Below, one piece after another: positions 51,835 to 60,087 of a stretch of 64,000 nt of DNA; position 1 is the stretch's first letter; every line of letters starts with the position of its first letter. The stretch spans positions 1-64,000 of the forward strand of contig NZ_JAAKZG010000014.1 of assembly GCF_011045115.1 (NCBI RefSeq), given 5' to 3'. The stretch is from Mesorhizobium zhangyense. GTDB taxonomy: Bacteria > Pseudomonadota > Alphaproteobacteria > Rhizobiales > Rhizobiaceae. The notes below the pieces were generated by a model that saw only the letters and a list, made by a program, of their open reading frames with translations, ran no database searches and was not told where the DNA came from. The position numbers and the translations under genes are program-made.

Positions 51835-52194
51835 ATGCGGTTTATGCTTACTGGCGTCTCCATACTGTCGTTTGCCGCCAACGCGGCACTGGCTGATCCA
51901 GCTTCGGACTTCAAAAAGGCCGACCAGGCGTTGAACCAGACCTTCAAGCAAATTCAGAAGCGGATTGCGGACGATGCCGATGGCAAGGCGCGGCTCGTCA
52001 CGGCGCAGAGAGCGTGGATCGCGTTCCGCAACGCCGAATGCACTTTCCAATCCAGCGGCGATGACGGCGGCTCTGCGGCGCCGATGGTTGCCGCTGCATG
52101 TCAGGCTGAACTGACTAAGAATCGCACCAAACAGTTGAAAGCCTATCTGAATTGCCAGGAGGGCGACCTCGCTTGCCCGGTGCCGGCAGAATAG
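51835..52194 (+). CDS. LprI-family (DUF1311) periplasmic protein
   Basis: Encodes 119 aa with a signal peptide (residues 5-20, ANAALADP). The mature part has KKADQALNQTFKQIQKRI near 27-44, RLVTAQRAWIAFRNAECTF near 53-71 and cysteines at C-terminus, the LprI/DUF1311 pattern, some of whose members inhibit lysozyme. GAGGG lies 9 nt before the ATG. It splits fliQ from flhA and is unrelated to flagella as far as known, so an insertion is likely. Confidence 0.8.
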   Translation: MRFMLTGVSILSFAANAALADPASDFKKADQALNQTFKQIQKRIADDADGKARLVTAQRAWIAFRNAECTFQSSGDDGGSAAPMVAAACQAELTKNRTKQLKAYLNCQEGDLACPVPAE

Positions 52195-52359
52195 CCGGAA
52201 GGAACAAGATACCAACATTCAAGATGGGATACGTGCTGATCGCGCTTGCGCCGCTGGCAGTTCCCTCCTCCCATGTTCGCGCAAGCTTGGCCGTTTAGGG
52301 TCATGCTGTAATCGGCCATTGCCAACTTCGGCACCGGTCGGGAGCAGCATGGAGACAAG

Positions 52360-54447
52360 ATGGCCATCGCAGAAACAATGCCGTCGGGCAGCCCCGCGAA
52401 AAGCGCGCGCGACATCTTTTTCGCGCTCGGCATCGTCGTCATCCTGGCCGTGCTTTTCCTGCCCATTCCGGCCTTCCTCATCGATATCGGCCTGGCCTTC
52501 TCCATCGCTCTTTCGGTGCTGATCCTGATGGTGGCGCTGTGGATACAGCGGCCGCTCGATTTCTCATCCTTCCCGACCATTCTGCTGATCGCGACGATGC
52601 TGCGCCTGTCGCTCAACATCGCCACCACGCGCATGATCCTGTCGGAAGGCAACATCGGCACCCATGCCGCCGGCTATGTCATCAGCGGCTTTTCGCAACT
52701 CGTCATGAGCGGCGATTTCGTCATCGGCCTGATCGTCTTCCTGATCCTGGTCATCGTCAATTTCATCGTCATCACCAAGGGTGCCACCCGTATCGCCGAA
52801 GTCGGCGCGCGCTTTACCCTCGACGCCATTCCCGGCAAGCAGATGTCGATCGACGCCGACCTTTCCGCCGGTGTCATCGACGACAAGACGGCGCAGCTTC
52901 GCCGCCGCGAACTGGAAGAGGAAAGCTCTTTCTTCGGCTCCATGGACGGTGCTTCGAAATTCGTCCGTGGCGATGCCATCGCCGGCCTCATCATCACGGC
53001 CATCAACATCGTCGGCGGCATCGCCATCGGCTATTTCCGCCATGACATGGGCATGGCCGAAGCCTCCGACGTCTTCATCAAGCTTTCGGTCGGCGACGGT
53101 CTCGTCACCCAGATCCCGGCGCTGATCGTCTCGCTGGCCGCCGGCCTTCTCGTCTCCAAGGGTGGCACGCGCGGTTCCGCCAACCAGGCAATCTTCGGCC
53201 AGCTCGGCGCCCACCCGCGCGCGCTGTTTGTCGCGGCCGTCCTGCTCATCGTGCTCGGCCTCATGCCCGGCCTTCCGATGTTTCCTTTTTTCGCGCTTGC
53301 CGCCGCCATGGGCGCGATCGGCTACATCATTCCCAAGCGCGAGCAGCAACGCGTCGATGAAGCCCATGCCGTGCAGAAGCAGGCGCAGGTGACCAAGGAC
53401 GAAGAGGAAAAGAACTCGATCAAGGCATCGCTCAAGACCGCCGAAATCGAACTGCTCATCGGCAAGCAGCTGTCCACCAAGCTTCTCATCTCGCATCAGG
53501 AACTGGCCTTCCGCATGGGCAAGATGCGCAAGAAATTCGCCCAGCAATACGGCTTCGTCGTTCCTGAGGTGCGCCTCACCGACGACCTCTCCATCCCGAG
53601 CAAGAGCTACCAGATCAAGGTCCATGGCACGGTGGTTGCCGAATACCAGATGCGCGTCGGCGAGATCATGGTGCTTCTCGGCACCCGCGAGCTCCCCGAC
53701 ATTCCGGGCGAGGAAGTGCGCGAGCCGGCCTTCGGCATGCGCGCTTATTCCGTACCGGAAATGTTTGCCGAGGATCTGAAGCGTGAGCAGTTCACCTCCG
53801 CTGACAACATGTCGGTGCTGCTGACCCATCTCAGCGAAGTCATCCGCAACAACCTGCCGCAGCTCCTGTCCTACAAGGATATGAAGGCGCTTCTCGAACG
53901 GCAGGACCAGGAATACCGCAAGCTCGCCGACGAGATCTGCACCTCGCACATCTCCTATCCGGGTCTGCAGGCGGTGCTGAAGCTGCTGCTGGCCGAGCGC
54001 GTGTCGATCCGCAACCTGCATCTCATCATCGAAGCGATTGCCGAAATCGCGCCGCATGTGCGCCGCACCGAGCAGATCGTCGAGCATGTCCGCATCCGCA
54101 TGGCACAGCAGATTTGCGGCGATCTGTCCGAGAGTGGCGTGCTGAAGGTCTTGCGGCTCGGCAACCGCTGGGATCTCGCCTTCCACCAGAGCCTCAAGCG
54201 CGACGCCAAGGGCGAAGTGCGCGAATTCGACATCGATCCGCGCCAGCTCGAGGAGTTCGGCCAGGACGCATCGAAGGCCATACGCGGCTATCTCGAGGCC
54301 GGCGAACGCTTCGTCCTCGTCACCTCGCCCGATGCCCGCCCCTATGTCCGCATGATCATCGAACGGCTGTTCACCACCTTGCCCGTTCTTTCCCATGTCG
54401 AGATCGCCAAGGGCGTCGAAATCCGGGTGCTCGGAACCATATCGTGA
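52360..54447 (+). CDS. flhA: Flagellar export gate protein FlhA
   Basis: Encodes 695 aa, the normal FlhA length. Eight membrane helices fill about 20-310, and [19 protein letters not shown] near 60 and [16 protein letters not shown] near 269 are family segments. The cytoplasmic domain follows with [20 protein letters not shown] near 481. GGAGACAAG precedes the ATG. It is followed by fliR with overlapping codons (GTGA). Confidence 0.96.
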   Translation: MAIAETMPSGSPAKSARDIFFALGIVVILAVLFLPIPAFLIDIGLAFSIALSVLILMVALWIQRPLDFSSFPTILLIATMLRLSLNIATTRMILSEGNIGTHAAGYVISGFSQLVMSGDFVIGLIVFLILVIVNFIVITKGATRIAEVGARFTLDAIPGKQMSIDADLSAGVIDDKTAQLRRRELEEESSFFGSMDGASKFVRGDAIAGLIITAINIVGGIAIGYFRHDMGMAEASDVFIKLSVGDGLVTQIPALIVSLAAGLLVSKGGTRGSANQAIFGQLGAHPRALFVAAVLLIVLGLMPGLPMFPFFALAAAMGAIGYIIPKREQQRVDEAHAVQKQAQVTKDEEEKNSIKASLKTAEIELLIGKQLSTKLLISHQELAFRMGKMRKKFAQQYGFVVPEVRLTDDLSIPSKSYQIKVHGTVVAEYQMRVGEIMVLLGTRELPDIPGEEVREPAFGMRAYSVPEMFAEDLKREQFTSADNMSVLLTHLSEVIRNNLPQLLSYKDMKALLERQDQEYRKLADEICTSHISYPGLQAVLKLLLAERVSIRNLHLIIEAIAEIAPHVRRTEQIVEHVRIRMAQQICGDLSESGVLKVLRLGNRWDLAFHQSLKRDAKGEVREFDIDPRQLEEFGQDASKAIRGYLEAGERFVLVTSPDARPYVRMIIERLFTTLPVLSHVEIAKGVEIRVLGTIS

Positions 54448-55196
54448 CGGTCACTGCCGAAAGCGTGGTGCTTGCGGCATTCATCGCGTTCTGCCGCATC
54501 GGCGGCTGCTTCATGATCATGCCCGGCCTGTCCAGCGCGCGCGTGCCGCTGCAGATAAGGCTGTTCGTGGCAGTCGCGGCCACCGGCGCTATTCTTGTCA
54601 ATCTCTGGGACCAGATCGTCCCCTTCATGGACCGCCGCCCGCAATTTCTGGTGCCGATGATCGCATCGGAACTTCTGATCGGCGGGCTGATCGGCGTTAT
54701 GGCCCGGCTCTACATGATGGCGCTGAGCTTCATCGGCACGGCCGTGGCCATGCTGATCGGCTATGGCGGCATGTCCGGCATGGCCATCGAAGAGAACGAA
54801 GCCCAGCCCGCACTGGCTTCGATCATCACCTTTTCGGCGCTGCTGCTGCTGTTCGTCTTCGACTTCCATCACGAGATTATCAAGGCGCTGGTCACCTCCT
54901 ACCGCGTCGCGCCGCTCGACGTCTTCTTCAACCCGCAGGCAGCACTGGTCGACGTCACCGACACGCTGTCGGAAAGCTTCCTGCTGGTGCTGAGGCTTGG
55001 CAGCCCGTTCATCGCCTATGCCATCCTGGTCAACCTCACCATCGGCTTCGTCAACAAGCTGACGCCACAGATTCCGGTCTATTTCATCTCGCTGCCCTTC
55101 GTCATCGCAGGCGGGCTCATCATCTTCTATTTCTCCATCGGCACGCTGCTCAGCCTGTTCGCCGACGGCTTCCTCGCCACCACCATCGGGAGATGA
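54444..55196 (+). CDS. fliR: Flagellar export gate protein FliR
   Basis: Encodes 250 aa from a GTG overlapping the flhA stop. Six membrane helices are visible; family segments are [19 protein letters not shown] near 11-29, [19 protein letters not shown] near 168-186 and a C-terminal [20 protein letters not shown]. FliR completes the export gate. A TTG-started small gene begins 5 nt after its stop. Confidence 0.95.
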   Translation: MTVTAESVVLAAFIAFCRIGGCFMIMPGLSSARVPLQIRLFVAVAATGAILVNLWDQIVPFMDRRPQFLVPMIASELLIGGLIGVMARLYMMALSFIGTAVAMLIGYGGMSGMAIEENEAQPALASIITFSALLLLFVFDFHHEIIKALVTSYRVAPLDVFFNPQAALVDVTDTLSESFLLVLRLGSPFIAYAILVNLTIGFVNKLTPQIPVYFISLPFVIAGGLIIFYFSIGTLLSLFADGFLATTIGR

Positions 55197-55200
55197 TGCT

Positions 55201-55590
55201 TTGAGCGCGCGCAAGGAACGGCTTCGGAAGCTGGTGAAGGTGCAGGAGCAGTTGAAGGCGCTGCATGAAACCCGTCATGCCGGCTTCGTGTCGGAAGCGG
55301 TGGCCGCGCAGAACGAGGCCGCCGAGCTGGTCGAGCGCTTCGATTCCGAAGGTTCGATGTCGTCGATGTTCCCCGAAATCTACCACCAGCGCATTGGCAA
55401 GGCGCTGGCCCGTCAGGAGGAGAACACGCAGCTGGCCAGGAACGAAGCCGACAAGGTCGCAACCGCCACCGCCCGCACCAACATGGTCGAGCGCGCCTAC
55501 CGTGACGTGCGCCGCCAGGTCGACCGCCACATCGCCGACCGCGAACGGCTGGACCTCATCGAGCGCAACGCCACCTCCGACGACAAGTAA
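55201..55590 (+). CDS. Coiled-coil protein, FliJ-like candidate
   Basis: Encodes 129 aa from a TTG at 55201 with GGGAG 8 nt upstream. It is almost wholly helical and charged: RKERLRKLVKVQEQLKALHE near 4-23 and RNEADKVATATARTNMVERA near 80-99. Its length, coiled-coil character and position after fliR resemble FliJ, the central stalk of the export ATPase, but sequence conservation in FliJ is too low to decide. No other fliJ is seen in the window. Confidence 0.6.
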   Translation: MSARKERLRKLVKVQEQLKALHETRHAGFVSEAVAAQNEAAELVERFDSEGSMSSMFPEIYHQRIGKALARQEENTQLARNEADKVATATARTNMVERAYRDVRRQVDRHIADRERLDLIERNATSDDK

Positions 55591-55653
55591 GGTTGCCACA
55601 AGCTTGCTCGTCCATGATCGGCATCTCAAAAGTCGGATAAGGGACAGTTTTTC

Positions 55654-56214
55654 TTGGCGATTTCCCCACCCAGCGACATCGTTCTGGACGTTGCCCGCGC
55701 GGTCGAGCCTTCCAATCTGGAAACGGCCCGCGCCGAACTGGCCAAACGTGGAAATGCCGTGGGTGGCAGTGCCGTCGCGTCGTTCTCGCTCGGCGAGACC
55801 GGTGTTTCCGCCGGCTTCAAGACCGGCACCGAGCAAGCCAAGTCGCCCGACTCCTTCAAGCGCTTCGAGGCGATGGTGCTGCAGACCTTCATCCAGAACA
55901 TGCTGCCGAAGGACGCCGAAAACGTCTACGGCAAGGGCATTGCCGGCGACATGTGGAAGTCGATGATGGCCGGCAAGATCGCCGACGTCATGGCCGAACG
56001 CGGCGGCATCGGCATCGCCGACCGCGTGCTCGGCGACCACTATGTCGACGGCAAGAACAAGGTTGCCGTCGGACCCGTCTCGGGCGGGCCTGAGAAAGCC
56101 GAGAGCGACAAGCAGTCCATGCTCTCGACCGCCCTCGTCCAGGAACTTCAGCGCAAAATGGCAAAAAGCCTGTCGGAAGATCAGGCAGCCATTTCGGCAA
56201 AGACAAAAATCTAA
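55654..56214 (+). CDS. flgJ: FlgJ-type rod-binding protein (CheL-like, no muramidase domain)
   Basis: Encodes 186 aa from a TTG at 55654 with AGGGA before it. The FlgJ N-terminal domain spans about 68-130: FKRFEAMVLQTFIQNMLPKD, GIAGDMWKSMMAGKIADVMA. The muramidase domain of enteric FlgJ is absent; the separate transglycosylase at 44617 could supply that activity. Rhizobial and Caulobacter versions are annotated CheL or FlgJ. Confidence 0.85.
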   Translation: MAISPPSDIVLDVARAVEPSNLETARAELAKRGNAVGGSAVASFSLGETGVSAGFKTGTEQAKSPDSFKRFEAMVLQTFIQNMLPKDAENVYGKGIAGDMWKSMMAGKIADVMAERGGIGIADRVLGDHYVDGKNKVAVGPVSGGPEKAESDKQSMLSTALVQELQRKMAKSLSEDQAAISAKTKI

Positions 56215-56231
56215 TCTCTAGGGATCCGAAC

Positions 56232-56648
56232 ATGAGCGAACAGAAGCCGACCGTCCAGAATCTGCCGGCCCGCAGCACGCGGGCCGAACCGGCCGCGCGG
56301 ACGGGCAATCTGTCGGCGATCATCGGGCGCATCGTGGAAGCCGTCGAGGAGGAAACCGCCGCTATCCGTGCCGGCGGCAGCTTCGACATCAAGTCCTCCA
56401 ACGTCCGCAAGAGCCGCTACCTCTACGAACTCACCCGCGCCACCAGGGGCGTCGGCGAGCCCGAGCTTCTCGCCGAGCATCGCGACGGCATCACGCTGCT
56501 GCGCGACAAGCTGGCGACCAACGCCGCCGTGATCCAGGCGCATATGGGCGCTGTGAGCGAGATCGCAACGCTCATGCAGAACGTGATCCAGCGCGCCGAG
56601 ACCGACGGCACCTATTCCGAAGGCGAATTCGGGTGGGCCGCCCGTTGA
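56232..56648 (+). CDS. flgN: FlgN-like flagellar chaperone
   Basis: Encodes 138 aa. Residues 1-25 are disordered; then helices with IIGRIVEAVEEETAAIRAGG near 30-49 and LYELTRATRGVGEPELLAEHRD. The C-terminal FGW lies at the overlap with the next gene. The size, helicity and place beside flgJ resemble FlgN, the FlgK/FlgL chaperone. The match is by pattern only. Confidence 0.65.
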   Translation: MSEQKPTVQNLPARSTRAEPAARTGNLSAIIGRIVEAVEEETAAIRAGGSFDIKSSNVRKSRYLYELTRATRGVGEPELLAEHRDGITLLRDKLATNAAVIQAHMGAVSEIATLMQNVIQRAETDGTYSEGEFGWAAR

Positions 56649-57154
56649 TCAAGTTCATTGTCGCCGCCGTCTGGATCTGCCTCGCCACGCTCGGCGCGGT
56701 TTTCTATTCGTTCCAGACGTCGAGCGCCAAGTCCGACGCATCAGCCACGCCTGCCCTTCTCGGCGGCCTGGACTACCTCAGGACGGAAGTCATCTCGGTC
56801 CCGGTGTTCAGCAAGGCCACGATCGACGGCTATTTCCTGACCCGCCTCGTCTACACCGTTGACCCGGCACAGATGAAAAAGCTGTCCGTGCCGGCGCAAT
56901 CGCTGATCATCGACGAAGTCTACACCTACCTCTACGCCAATCCGCAGATCGATTTCTCCAAGCGCGAGAACTTCAATCTCGACACTTTCCGGGGCGGTAT
57001 CCGCGACAGCGTCAACAAGCGTGTCGGCGAGAAGCTCATCAGTGAGGTCATCGTCGAGCAGATCGACTTCCTGTCCCGGGAAGAAACCCGCGACAAGTCG
57101 CTGCGCCGCCGCGAGGTCACCCGGCCCGAGGCCACCCCGGCAGCCGCGCATTAA
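56645..57154 (+). CDS. Membrane-anchored FliL-like protein
   Basis: Encodes 169 aa from a TTG at 56645 overlapping the upstream stop (TTGA); a GTG at 56633 is the alternative. The first 20 residues form a membrane helix. The C-terminal part, NLDTFRGGIRDSVNKRVGEK and LISEVIVEQIDFLSRE, resembles the end of FliL proteins. It would be a second FliL-type gene (first at 36015) at the end of the flagellar cluster. No function is established. Confidence 0.65.
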   Translation: MIKFIVAAVWICLATLGAVFYSFQTSSAKSDASATPALLGGLDYLRTEVISVPVFSKATIDGYFLTRLVYTVDPAQMKKLSVPAQSLIIDEVYTYLYANPQIDFSKRENFNLDTFRGGIRDSVNKRVGEKLISEVIVEQIDFLSREETRDKSLRRREVTRPEATPAAAH

Positions 57155-57194
57155 GGCCAGGCGCTATTTAGCGAGCGGCAACCAATTCACTCCA

Positions 57195-57224
57195 TTGACG
57201 TTTACGTCAACGAGACGCTATACG
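57195..57224 (+). promoter_or_regulatory. Promoter with MerR/LiuR-like palindrome before the SCP2 gene
   Basis: TTGACG (57195-57200) and TATACG (57219-57224) are 18 nt apart. The -35 is part of a perfect 16-bp palindrome TTGACGT-TT-ACGTCAA (57195-57210). This form resembles operators of MerR-family regulators of branched-chain amino acid or fatty-acid breakdown (LiuR type), from memory. The long spacer fits MerR action. Confidence 0.6.
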
Positions 57225-57316
57225 ATTTCCAACACTTGAAGATCATTCCGGGCAAGTCCCGGCATGTTTGAACCGTGCGATCTGCGCACGACATCACGAG
57301 ACAAGGGAGCATTGCC

Positions 57317-57598
57317 ATGAGCGTAGAAGCTGTTGTTGAAAAAATCCGGTCCAAGGTGGAAAGCTCCGGCTTCGACCGCTCGGTAAAGTTCGATACGGGC
57401 GGCGACGGCGTCATCGTCATCGACGGTGCAAGCATCTCGACCACCGACGCCCCTGCCGACTGCACCATCAAGCTCAGCCTCGACGACCTCGAGTCGCTGG
57501 TTGCCGGCGAATTGAACCCGACGATGGCGTTCATGAGCGGCAAGATCAAGGTCGAGGGCGACATGACGGTTGCCATGGCGCTCAGCCAGGTCATCTGA
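57317..57598 (+). CDS. SCP2 sterol-carrier domain protein
   Basis: Encodes 93 aa, a single SCP2 domain: VKFDTGGDGVIVIDGASIS near 23-41, then TIKLSLDDLESLVAGELNPT near 50-69 and FMSGKIKVEGDMTVAMALSQ near 72-91. The family binds lipids or acyl-CoAs. The ATG at 57317 has AGGGAG 8 nt upstream. It is a single gene with its own promoter and a strong terminator. Confidence 0.9.
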   Translation: MSVEAVVEKIRSKVESSGFDRSVKFDTGGDGVIVIDGASISTTDAPADCTIKLSLDDLESLVAGELNPTMAFMSGKIKVEGDMTVAMALSQVI

Positions 57599-57615
57599 CC
57601 GGACGACCAATCAAC

Positions 57616-57650
57616 AAAAAGCCCGGCGCTGCAAAGCTGCCGGGCTTTTT
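57616..57650 (+). terminator. Intrinsic terminator of the SCP2 gene
   Basis: AAAAA-GCCCGGC-GCT-GCAA-AGC-T-GCCGGGC-TTTTT: a 10-bp stem with one bulged T and a GCAA tetraloop, flanked by A and T tracts. It lies 18 nt after the stop codon and could act from both directions. Confidence 0.92.
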
Positions 57651-57734
57651 CGTTTATGGCCGTGTTTTAGGGTGTGTGGAGATTCAGCTCAGGACGAGTT
57701 TGCAGGCCCGTCATGGCGTGAATATCAACATATC

Positions 57735-58304
57735 CTAGGCCGCGAGCGACAATCGCTCGATCTTCCTCTGCTTGCGACCGGCAGCTTTCAGCACGCCAGC
57801 CACGCCATCCAACGCGCCCTCGGCAAGCTCCAGCGCCAGGAAGCGATGCTGCTCATAGGGGCCGGGCATCGCAAGCGAACCGGTCTTCTCTGCCGAGAAG
57901 CCGAAGCGCGCATAATAAGGCGCATCGCCAACAAGCAGGATGGCGCGGTGGCCAAGCCGCCGTGCTTCAGCAATCGCTTGGCGCATCAGCGCCGAACCGA
58001 CGCCGCCATTCTTGATCGAAGGGTCGACCGCCAGCGGGCCAAGCAGCAGCGCGCGCGTGTGAGCATCACCCATGGCCACGTCCCACAGCCGCACCGTTCC
58101 GATGACCATGCCCTCTGCGTCACGCGCGACGAACGCCAGGCCTTCGGATGGCCGCCGGCCACGCCGCAGCTTTTCCGAAGACTTCTTCTTGCGCCTCGGT
58201 CCCATGGCGCGGTCGAGCAGCGCTTCGCGCGCCGCCACGTCGGCCACGGTTTCGGCGATGATTACAAATGCCGGCGCTTTGCCGGTGATTTCAGAGACTT
58301 CCAT
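57735..58304 (-). CDS. GNAT-family N-acetyltransferase
   Basis: Encodes 189 aa. The acetyl-CoA loop is in GPLAVDPSIKNGGVGSALM near 89-107 (GGVGS), followed by APYYARFGFS near 128-137. A basic insert GPRRKKKSSEKLRRGRR lies near 35-51. It is 100 nt downstream of the ornithine decarboxylase on the same strand, so polyamine acetylation is possible but unproved. The substrate is unknown. Confidence 0.85.
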   Translation of the reverse strand: MEVSEITGKAPAFVIIAETVADVAAREALLDRAMGPRRKKKSSEKLRRGRRPSEGLAFVARDAEGMVIGTVRLWDVAMGDAHTRALLLGPLAVDPSIKNGGVGSALMRQAIAEARRLGHRAILLVGDAPYYARFGFSAEKTGSLAMPGPYEQHRFLALELAEGALDGVAGVLKAAGRKQRKIERLSLAA

Positions 58305-58404
58305 ATCCGCGATCCTTCACAAGCGGAGATTGTTCCACGAGCAAACCCGTCGCCGGCTAAAAATCCGCCGGCGAAAGGGGTGACCTGAGGGGCTGTTAAG
58401 CCCG

Positions 58405-59538
58405 TCAGATCACGTAGGATCGGAGAGGCTCGAAGCCGTTGAAGGCGACCGCCGAGTAGGTGGTCGTGTAAGCGCCGGTGCCTTCGATCAGCACTTCGTC
58501 GCCGATGGTCAGCGACAGCGGCAGCGGATACGGCGCCTTCTCGTACATCACGTCGGCCGAATCGCAGGTCGGGCCGGCGAGCACGCAAGGTGCAACCGCA
58601 TCGCCGTCACGCGGCGTGACGATCGGGTAGCGGATCGCCTCGTCCATCGTCTCGGCGAGACCGCCGAACTTGCCGATGTCGAGGAACACCCAGCGCACAT
58701 TGTCGTTGTCGGCCTTCTTCGAGATCAGCACGACTTCCGACTTGATGACGCCGGCATTGCCGACCATGCCGCGGCCCGGCTCGATGATCGTCTCCGGGAT
58801 GCGGTTGCCGAAATGCTTGCGCAGCGCCGAGAAGATCGCCTCGCCATAAGCGCGTGCGGTCGGCACGTCCTTCAGGTAACGGGTCGGGAAACCGCCGCCC
58901 ATATTGACCATCTTCAGCGTGATGCCTTCGCGCGCCAGCGCCTCGAACACGGCCTTGGCATCGGCGAGCGCGCGGTCCCAGGCGGCAAGGTCGGTCTGCT
59001 GCGAGCCGACGTGGAACGACACGCCATAGGCGTCGAGGCCGAGCGCCTTGGCATGGCGCAACACATCGACAGCCATTGCCGGCACGCAGCCGAATTTGCG
59101 CGACAGCGGCCACTCAGCACCCTCGCCGTCGGTCAGCACGCGGCAGAACACGCGGGCGCCGGGAGCGGCGCGGGCGATCTTCTCGACCTCTTCGACGCAA
59201 TCGACGGCGAACAGGCGAATGCCGAGCTCATAGGCGCGCGCAACGTCGCGCTCCTTCTTGATGGTGTTGCCGAAGGAGATGCGCTCAGCCGGGGCGCCGG
59301 CATCCATCGCCATCTCGACCTCGGCGACCGAGGCGGTGTCGAACGACGAGCCCATCGAAGCCAGCAGGCGCAGGATTTCAGGCGCAGGATTGGCCTTCAC
59401 CGCGTAATAGATCTTGGAATCCGGCAGCGCCTTTTCGAAGGCATGGAAATTTTCGCGCACGACATCGAGGTCCAGAACGAGGCACGGGCCTTCGGGACGT
59501 CGGGTGGCGAGGAAGTCGATGATGCGCTGCGTGGCCAT
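58405..59538 (-). CDS. odc: Ornithine/lysine decarboxylase (PLP fold type III)
   Basis: Encodes 377 aa of the eukaryotic-type ornithine decarboxylase family. The PLP lysine is in YYAVKANP at Lys48; HVGSQQTD near 189, GGGFPTRY near 228 and EPGRGMVG near 263 bind PLP phosphate, and GPTCDSAD near 325 holds the catalytic Cys. It makes putrescine from ornithine (or cadaverine from lysine). The ATG at 59538 has GGAGAG upstream; an in-frame start four codons earlier would lie in that site. A long leader precedes it. Confidence 0.93.
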   Translation of the reverse strand: MATQRIIDFLATRRPEGPCLVLDLDVVRENFHAFEKALPDSKIYYAVKANPAPEILRLLASMGSSFDTASVAEVEMAMDAGAPAERISFGNTIKKERDVARAYELGIRLFAVDCVEEVEKIARAAPGARVFCRVLTDGEGAEWPLSRKFGCVPAMAVDVLRHAKALGLDAYGVSFHVGSQQTDLAAWDRALADAKAVFEALAREGITLKMVNMGGGFPTRYLKDVPTARAYGEAIFSALRKHFGNRIPETIIEPGRGMVGNAGVIKSEVVLISKKADNDNVRWVFLDIGKFGGLAETMDEAIRYPIVTPRDGDAVAPCVLAGPTCDSADVMYEKAPYPLPLSLTIGDEVLIEGTGAYTTTYSAVAFNGFEPLRSYVI

Positions 59539-59990
59539 GGGTCTCTCCAATGCGAATGCGCGGCTTTCAGGCGCGCGAAATCAAGCTGCGGCGCGGCCGA
59601 CATCGGCCACGGAATCCGCGGTGGACAAAGGCGCGATCACATTTTCATGGAACCAGCCGGTGGAGACCCCGGAACCATGAGCGTGCGTCACGCGGCGGTG
59701 AACCTAGCCTTGCCCGGCTTCGGTTCGCTTTGTCTGCCTTGGCTTGGATTGGGAGACCCGTTCCGCACTGCCGGCAATGAGGGTGTGCCTCTTCAGTAAC
59801 CCCGGTTTTTGGACAACCGGCAGAACACCAGAAAGGCCCGCACCGTCGTTGCTTCAAGGTGTCCTCGATTTTGCGGTTGGCCGCTAAACCGACTGGAGGG
59901 GTTAGCTCCAGTTACCTTACCGATTTCCCTCACCATTCGAGGATCGGCGGACACCCACAGGCACGTGCGACTTTGGGCAAGCGCGATATA
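59539..59990 (-). ncRNA. Long leader before the decarboxylase, candidate speF-type RNA
   Basis: The 549-nt space between the divergent decarboxylase and amidase genes holds no convincing gene. On the minus strand it has several potential stems (for example CCGGTT/AACCGG near 59810-59830, and paired GC-rich parts near 59645-59700). A conserved structured RNA called the speF motif is known upstream of ornithine decarboxylase genes in Rhizobiales, so this leader is a strong candidate, but I cannot align it to the consensus. The bounds are approximate. Confidence 0.5.
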
Positions 59991-60087
59991 GGAGTCGCGT
60001 CTGTCACAATCAACAAAAATCGTATCGCAGCTTGTAAATTTTCAGTTGTCGAACAAGGCTGGCCAAATCGTTGTGAATCATTGAACA

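Noticed and set aside
52564-54396. A 610-codon minus-strand frame opposite flhA
   Set aside because: Antisense shadow of flhA, rich in Asp, His and Gly without motifs.
58351-58373. CGCCGGC/GCCGGCG hairpin between the decarboxylase and acetyltransferase genes as a terminator
   Set aside because: No T tract follows on either strand; it may only lower read-through.
59645-59857. A 70-codon Cys-rich minus-strand frame in the decarboxylase leader
   Set aside because: No ribosome-binding site; the composition fits structured leader RNA better than protein, though a short regulatory peptide cannot be excluded.
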